From contig NZ_DLHM01000003.1 of NCBI RefSeq assembly GCF_002483205.1, positions 310,001 to 374,000 of the forward strand: a stretch of 64,000 nt of DNA. Reading direction: 5' to 3'. The notes beneath the pieces were generated by a model. That model was not told the origin of the DNA and ran no database searches. It worked only from the letters and a program-made list of their open reading frames with translations. A program made the position numbers and the translations under genes. Shown here piece by piece: positions 61,112-64,000 of the stretch (the first letter of the stretch is position 1; every line of letters starts with the position of its first letter). The stretch is from Flavihumibacter sp. UBA7668 (GTDB lineage: Bacteria; Bacteroidota; Bacteroidia; Chitinophagales; Chitinophagaceae).

Positions 61112-61731
61112 ATTTGATGGTTTAAGACTTCATACAAGCCACTGAAAAGGTACAACTTTCCGGTAGCCAACTCTTTACATTGATATCTTTTTCTTAATTT
61201 TTTTCCCTTCCGGAAGATTCGTCCACCTTCAATTTCGAATAATGCCCCTTCCGGAATTTCTTCAACCAGCAATTGTTTATCATCGGGATGATCATACTGC
61301 CGAAGCACCCGCATCAAAGGTTCATCAGCACAACTACTGGCAGGCAGGTTATGTAGACTGGTGAGCAGGGCTGTTTCGACGTCCTGTGGAAATATCTGCT
61401 TACCCAAAAACTGCTCGAGTAGTTGTCGGTACAATTGTTTCCATTCTTTACCGTGTGCCTGCACCCGATGGCTATACTGTTCAAATGTAACCAGGTGGGC
61501 CAGCTCATGAATAAGGGTAATCAGAAAGGAATAGGGATTCAGGTTTCCATTTACACTGATCCTATGATTCCGGTTCTGATGTGCATGGCGGTAATCACCC
61601 AGCAGACTACGACGATCGCGGCTCACCGTAAGGTGAACTTTGTAGTGAAGCAGATAGCGAACAATCAGTTCAAATGAACCTTCCGGAAGAAAATGGGATA
61701 ATTGTTGAAGCGGATATTCCTTTTTGGGCAT
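61108..61731 (-). CDS. SprT-like zinc metalloprotease-domain protein
   Basis: 207 residues. The SprT core is FLITLIHELAHLVTFEQYSH (HExxH-like HELAH) and VQAHGKEWKQLYRQLLEQFL (third zinc His). The C-terminal part has a Cys (YQCKELATGKLYLFSG) and a small beta domain. SprT-like proteins include the DNA-protein-crosslink protease SPRTN. The role here is unknown. It has tight links to the membrane-protein gene upstream (3-bp gap) and the barrel gene downstream (4-bp overlap). Confidence 0.9.
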   Translation of the reverse strand: MPKKEYPLQQLSHFLPEGSFELIVRYLLHYKVHLTVSRDRRSLLGDYRHAHQNRNHRISVNGNLNPYSFLITLIHELAHLVTFEQYSHRVQAHGKEWKQLYRQLLEQFLGKQIFPQDVETALLTSLHNLPASSCADEPLMRVLRQYDHPDDKQLLVEEIPEGALFEIEGGRIFRKGKKLRKRYQCKELATGKLYLFSGLYEVLNHQI

Positions 61732-61734
61732 GTA

Positions 61735-62136
61735 TCAGCTGGACTTGGATTGTTTGAGGACCGATCTTAATTCGATAACCGTGTATAAAACATAGATTGC
61801 CATACTACCGAATAATGCAGGTTTGTTCACTTTTTCTCTGAAAAGATAGATATAAACGAATGCGGCGATGGCACCACCAAATAATTTCAGCAGCATACCG
61901 GAATACATATTCCGCATAAAAACATGGGTGGAACTATTAGCCATGGAGCGAAGATGCAGCCATAGTGAAATAAAGAAAATGAGGAATAGGAGGATATTAG
62001 CCGTCATTAAAACGGAAACATCCAGTCCCATGTCGGAGAGTCGGGCACGGAAGAAGAGCAATACTGAATTAATGAGAATAAAAACCAATACCAGCGGAAT
62101 CAGGGCCTTTCGTGCATTAGGTCGATTATTTTCCAT
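61735..62136 (-). CDS. Four-helix membrane protein
   Basis: 133 residues with about four membrane helices (KALIPLVLVFILINSVLLFF, NILLFLIFFISLWLHL, LKLFGGAIAAFVYIYLF, ALFGSMAIYVLYTVIELRSV). Similar proteins often sit between AtpZ and the ATP synthase genes in Bacteroidota. Here atpB does not follow. Overlaps AtpZ by 11 bp. Confidence 0.78.
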   Translation of the reverse strand: MENNRPNARKALIPLVLVFILINSVLLFFRARLSDMGLDVSVLMTANILLFLIFFISLWLHLRSMANSSTHVFMRNMYSGMLLKLFGGAIAAFVYIYLFREKVNKPALFGSMAIYVLYTVIELRSVLKQSKSS

Positions 62137-62362
62137 TCGATTTACCTGCGGTTTCTTTTACCAGTTTAAAAATGGTAACAGCAATTACGAGCAAAGGTAA
62201 GATCCAAACAAATAGGGGCATAGTAATAACCAGCCGTTTATCGATCCAGATACCGGCCCATACGGCTGCTCCCAGGGCAACCATCAATTGGGTACCCAGG
62301 GAGATATATTGTAAGAGGGAAGAGCTTTTATCAGGCTGCCTTGGTGTCTTTCTGTTTTTCAT
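62126..62362 (-). CDS. AtpZ/AtpI-family membrane protein
   Basis: 78 residues. Two helices: LLQYISLGTQLMVALGAAVW then AGIWIDKRL, and FVWILPLLVIAVTIFKLVKE. It matches the AtpZ/AtpI family, which normally helps assemble the ATP synthase rotor or transport Mg/Ca. It overlaps the bactofilin gene by 32 bp and the next gene by 11 bp, so translation is coupled. Confidence 0.9.
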   Translation of the reverse strand: MKNRKTPRQPDKSSSLLQYISLGTQLMVALGAAVWAGIWIDKRLVITMPLFVWILPLLVIAVTIFKLVKETAGKSNGK

Positions 62363-62756
62363 TGACCATGGAAGTAGTGGTTGATTCTACCCCCATATGG
62401 CAGGCCCCGTTAAAGGTAGCAGCCGGCTCAATTTGCAGTTTACCTGCATGGATATTGCCGTTTACCGTTCCGCTGGCTTTCAACTGGAGCAGTTCCTTCA
62501 CTTTAATGGTACCGGTTACTTTACCCATAATATCGGCAGTAACGCCATTGATATCACCTTCTACTACCCCATTGGCGCCAATTACAACTTTTGCTGTGCT
62601 GTGAATATTTCCAATGAGTTTGCCATCAATACGAAGGTCGCCATTGCTGGAGATATCGCCCTTTAAGGTGGTTCCGTTGCCAATAAGGCTGGTGCTGGTG
62701 GAGGTGCTGCTCGAAACTTCTGCGGCAGCTTCAGATTTGGATTTTCCGTTGAACAT
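62331..62756 (-). CDS. Bactofilin
   Basis: 141 residues. Bactofilin beta-helix: TSLIGNGTTLKGDISSNGDL, RIDGKLIGNIHSTAKVVIGA, NGVVEGDINGVTADIMGKVT, GTIKVKELLQLKASGTVNGN. Bactofilins polymerise without nucleotide and shape the cell or the peptidoglycan. Disordered Ser/Thr-rich ends. It follows the membrane protein at 62767 by 10 bp. Confidence 0.94.
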   Translation of the reverse strand: MFNGKSKSEAAAEVSSSTSTSTSLIGNGTTLKGDISSNGDLRIDGKLIGNIHSTAKVVIGANGVVEGDINGVTADIMGKVTGTIKVKELLQLKASGTVNGNIHAGKLQIEPAATFNGACHMGVESTTTSMVNEKQKDTKAA

Positions 62757-62766
62757 GATCTTGGAT

Positions 62767-63162
62767 TTAATCGGTGGTTGTTTCAGTTACCGGGATATTC
62801 AGAAGAGTTGTATCCAATGCTACAGGCTCCTCTCCCTGCAATACCCGTTTAATATTTAACAAATATTGATCTTTATACACCATCGCCTGTTCGAGCGAAT
62901 CGGTTCGGATCTTCAATTGTCTCAATTCCTTGGTGGCACTGGCTGATCCGTAACCCGGAATATACAACTTTAACGGCGTAAACACAATTAAAGCCACTGT
63001 GAGACTGGTCAAAAGCACGAAAATGGTACTCAATCCAATGTATACACTTAATCTGGATAATTTGAAAGTAACCACCTCCTCGTAGCTGTCATCGTTCATC
63101 ACTACCAGCCGGTACCTGTTACGTAAACGCTTAAGTGTGGTATTAGTATTGTTTTCAGGCAT
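62767..63162 (-). CDS. Single-pass membrane protein with coiled-coil, M23-peptidase-neighbour type
   Basis: 131 residues from ATG 63162; an in-frame TTG at 63183 is less likely. Basic cytosolic part (TLKRLRNRYRLVVMNDDSYE), one membrane helix (VYIGLSTIFVLLTSLTVALI), and a periplasmic coiled coil (KELRQLKIRTDSLEQAMVYK). It resembles the N-terminal half of M23 peptidases that accompany bactofilins, but has no peptidase domain. Probably links bactofilin to the wall (inference). First gene of the minus-strand operon. Confidence 0.78.
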   Translation of the reverse strand: MPENNTNTTLKRLRNRYRLVVMNDDSYEEVVTFKLSRLSVYIGLSTIFVLLTSLTVALIVFTPLKLYIPGYGSASATKELRQLKIRTDSLEQAMVYKDQYLLNIKRVLQGEEPVALDTTLLNIPVTETTTD

Positions 63163-63283
63163 TAAAATTGTTCTGTTTTTCAAAGAAAGCCGTCACAACT
63201 TACATAAAATTCAAGCCAAAATATTTGGCTAACTTTAAAATAATTTTCTTGCGGGAGTGTTATTATCAATTTAGTTTGCGCAG

Positions 63284-64000
63284 ATGATCAAGATCCAGGT
63301 CCTTAAATACCTTGTTCCCTTTATAATTTACCTTTCCTGCGGAATACCCGGAATGGGCCAACCTACCCTTGACCCGGATCTCCAGAAGCAAAAACCCAAA
63401 AAATACGAGAATCGCATCCTTCGGGCAGAAAAAACAGGAGAAAAGAAATTTACTGCCCCTCGTCGGTTTTTTCAAAACACCTATACGCATTATAATTATG
63501 TGTTCAATGCGGAAACCAAACTGACCCAGGTGTTGGAGTCGGCCAAGCTTCAGCATGTGGAACGGTATTCGATGCTGCTGCCCTTCTATAATTATACACT
63601 GGAGGCAACTGCTGCCCAAAAAACAGAGCTGGACTCTGTTATTTATAAAGTAAACGCCGGCGTTTTCCTGCACGACCTGCGAAGCAACTGGATGGATAAC
63701 CTCTACCTCGCTATGGGTCAGGCCTATTTTTTCCGGAATACCCTGGATTCAGCATTCATGACATTCCAATACATGAATTATGCTTTTCACCCCAAGGATC
63801 CGGATGGGTATGACCGAATTATAGCCTCCAATTCCACCGAGGGGGGAAATGCCATGAAGGTTTCGACACAGGAAAAAAGAAATCTGCTGGACAAAGCAGT
63901 TTCACGTCCGCCCAGCCGGAATGATGCCCTGATTTGGTTAATCCGAACGCATCTGGAGCGAAATGAAACCGCCACTGCTGCCACCCTGATTGAGACCATC
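63284..64000 (+). CDS. porW: PorW/SprE-type T9SS lipoprotein (5' part, runs off the right edge)
   Basis: Open from ATG 63284 to the edge: 239 residues. Lipoprotein-like start (VLKYLVPFIIYLSC). Segments KKYENRILRAEKTGEKKFTA, PRRFFQNTYTHYNYVFNAET, LLPFYNYTLEATAAQKTELD, NAGVFLHDLRSNWMDNLYLA, AYFFRNTLDSAFMTFQYMNY and STEGGNAMKVSTQEKR match PorW/SprE, the TPR lipoprotein of the type IX secretion machinery and gliding. It is divergent from the bactofilin operon. Confidence 0.92.
   Translation, partial: MIKIQVLKYLVPFIIYLSCGIPGMGQPTLDPDLQKQKPKKYENRILRAEKTGEKKFTAPRRFFQNTYTHYNYVFNAETKLTQVLESAKLQHVERYSMLLPFYNYTLEATAAQKTELDSVIYKVNAGVFLHDLRSNWMDNLYLAMGQAYFFRNTLDSAFMTFQYMNYAFHPKDPDGYDRIIASNSTEGGNAMKVSTQEKRNLLDKAVSRPPSRNDALIWLIRTHLERNETATAATLIETI

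Overview
The window looks like chromosomal DNA from a Bacteroidota member, most likely a Chitinophagaceae relative. The evidence is a SusC/RagA-type TonB-dependent receptor, a second large Oar-like receptor, a PorW/SprE component of the type IX secretion system, a DUF5683 gene between parB and dapB, a CusA fused to a TolC-like domain, many Bsu-type lipoproteins, and promoters with the phylum's -7 box (TAnnTTTG). Several genes appear to be transcribed from almost directly in front of their start codon. The genus assignment is inference.

Layout. 1-7.1 kb: 5' end of a susC-like gene, a divergent membrane-anchored regulator-like protein, an NTF2-like protein, a large exported protein, a DUF6544-like pseudogene, a small XRE regulator, and four copies of an unusual dispersed repeat built from 11-nt modules. 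6.8-7.1 kb holds a probable structured RNA or leader. 7.1-19.4 kb: accessory enzymes, lipoproteins and regulators (AraC, ArsR with a double operator), a VIT-family transporter, a frameshifted gene and an AT-rich beta-propeller block. 20.3-25.6 kb: tRNA-Leu(CAG), an EamA exporter, dapD, porin, phosphoesterase, flavin reductase and a beta-lactamase-fold hydrolase. 25.6-30.2 kb: parA, parB, DUF5683, dapB and an Rrf2 regulator, with near-identical polypurine tracts in opposite orientation on either side of parB. 30.2-39.7 kb: TlpA-like protein, NAD-dependent epimerase, kdsA, tamB-like giant gene and ribBA. 39.9-44.0 kb: Oar-like receptor and an esterase, separated by a strong bidirectional terminator.

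44.2-51.5 kb is the most system-like block. Two ATP-grasp type proteins, a GCS2/YbdK-type carboxylate-amine ligase, a class I glutamine amidotransferase, a secreted amidohydrolase, two small unknown proteins and a cupin all lie on the + strand. Together they suggest synthesis and turnover of an amide- or peptide-bonded small molecule that I cannot name.

51.5-59.8 kb is a metal-efflux operon on the minus strand: TonB receptor, small exported protein, CusA-TolC fusion, CusB-like adaptor. A TTTAGAC/GTCTAAA dyad of DtxR/MntR type sits in front of it. 59.9-60.1 kb has a sigma-54-like promoter and a 30-residue membrane peptide. 60.6-63.2 kb is a packed minus-strand operon (coiled membrane protein, bactofilin, AtpZ, membrane protein, SprT-like, beta-barrel), divergent from porW, which runs off the right edge.

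Recurrent non-coding elements are (a) the 11-nt modular repeat at five loci, (b) three GC-rich perfect palindromes, two of them directly upstream of abutting promoter/ATG pairs, and (c) polypurine tracts. No rRNA, CRISPR array, transposase or phage gene was seen.
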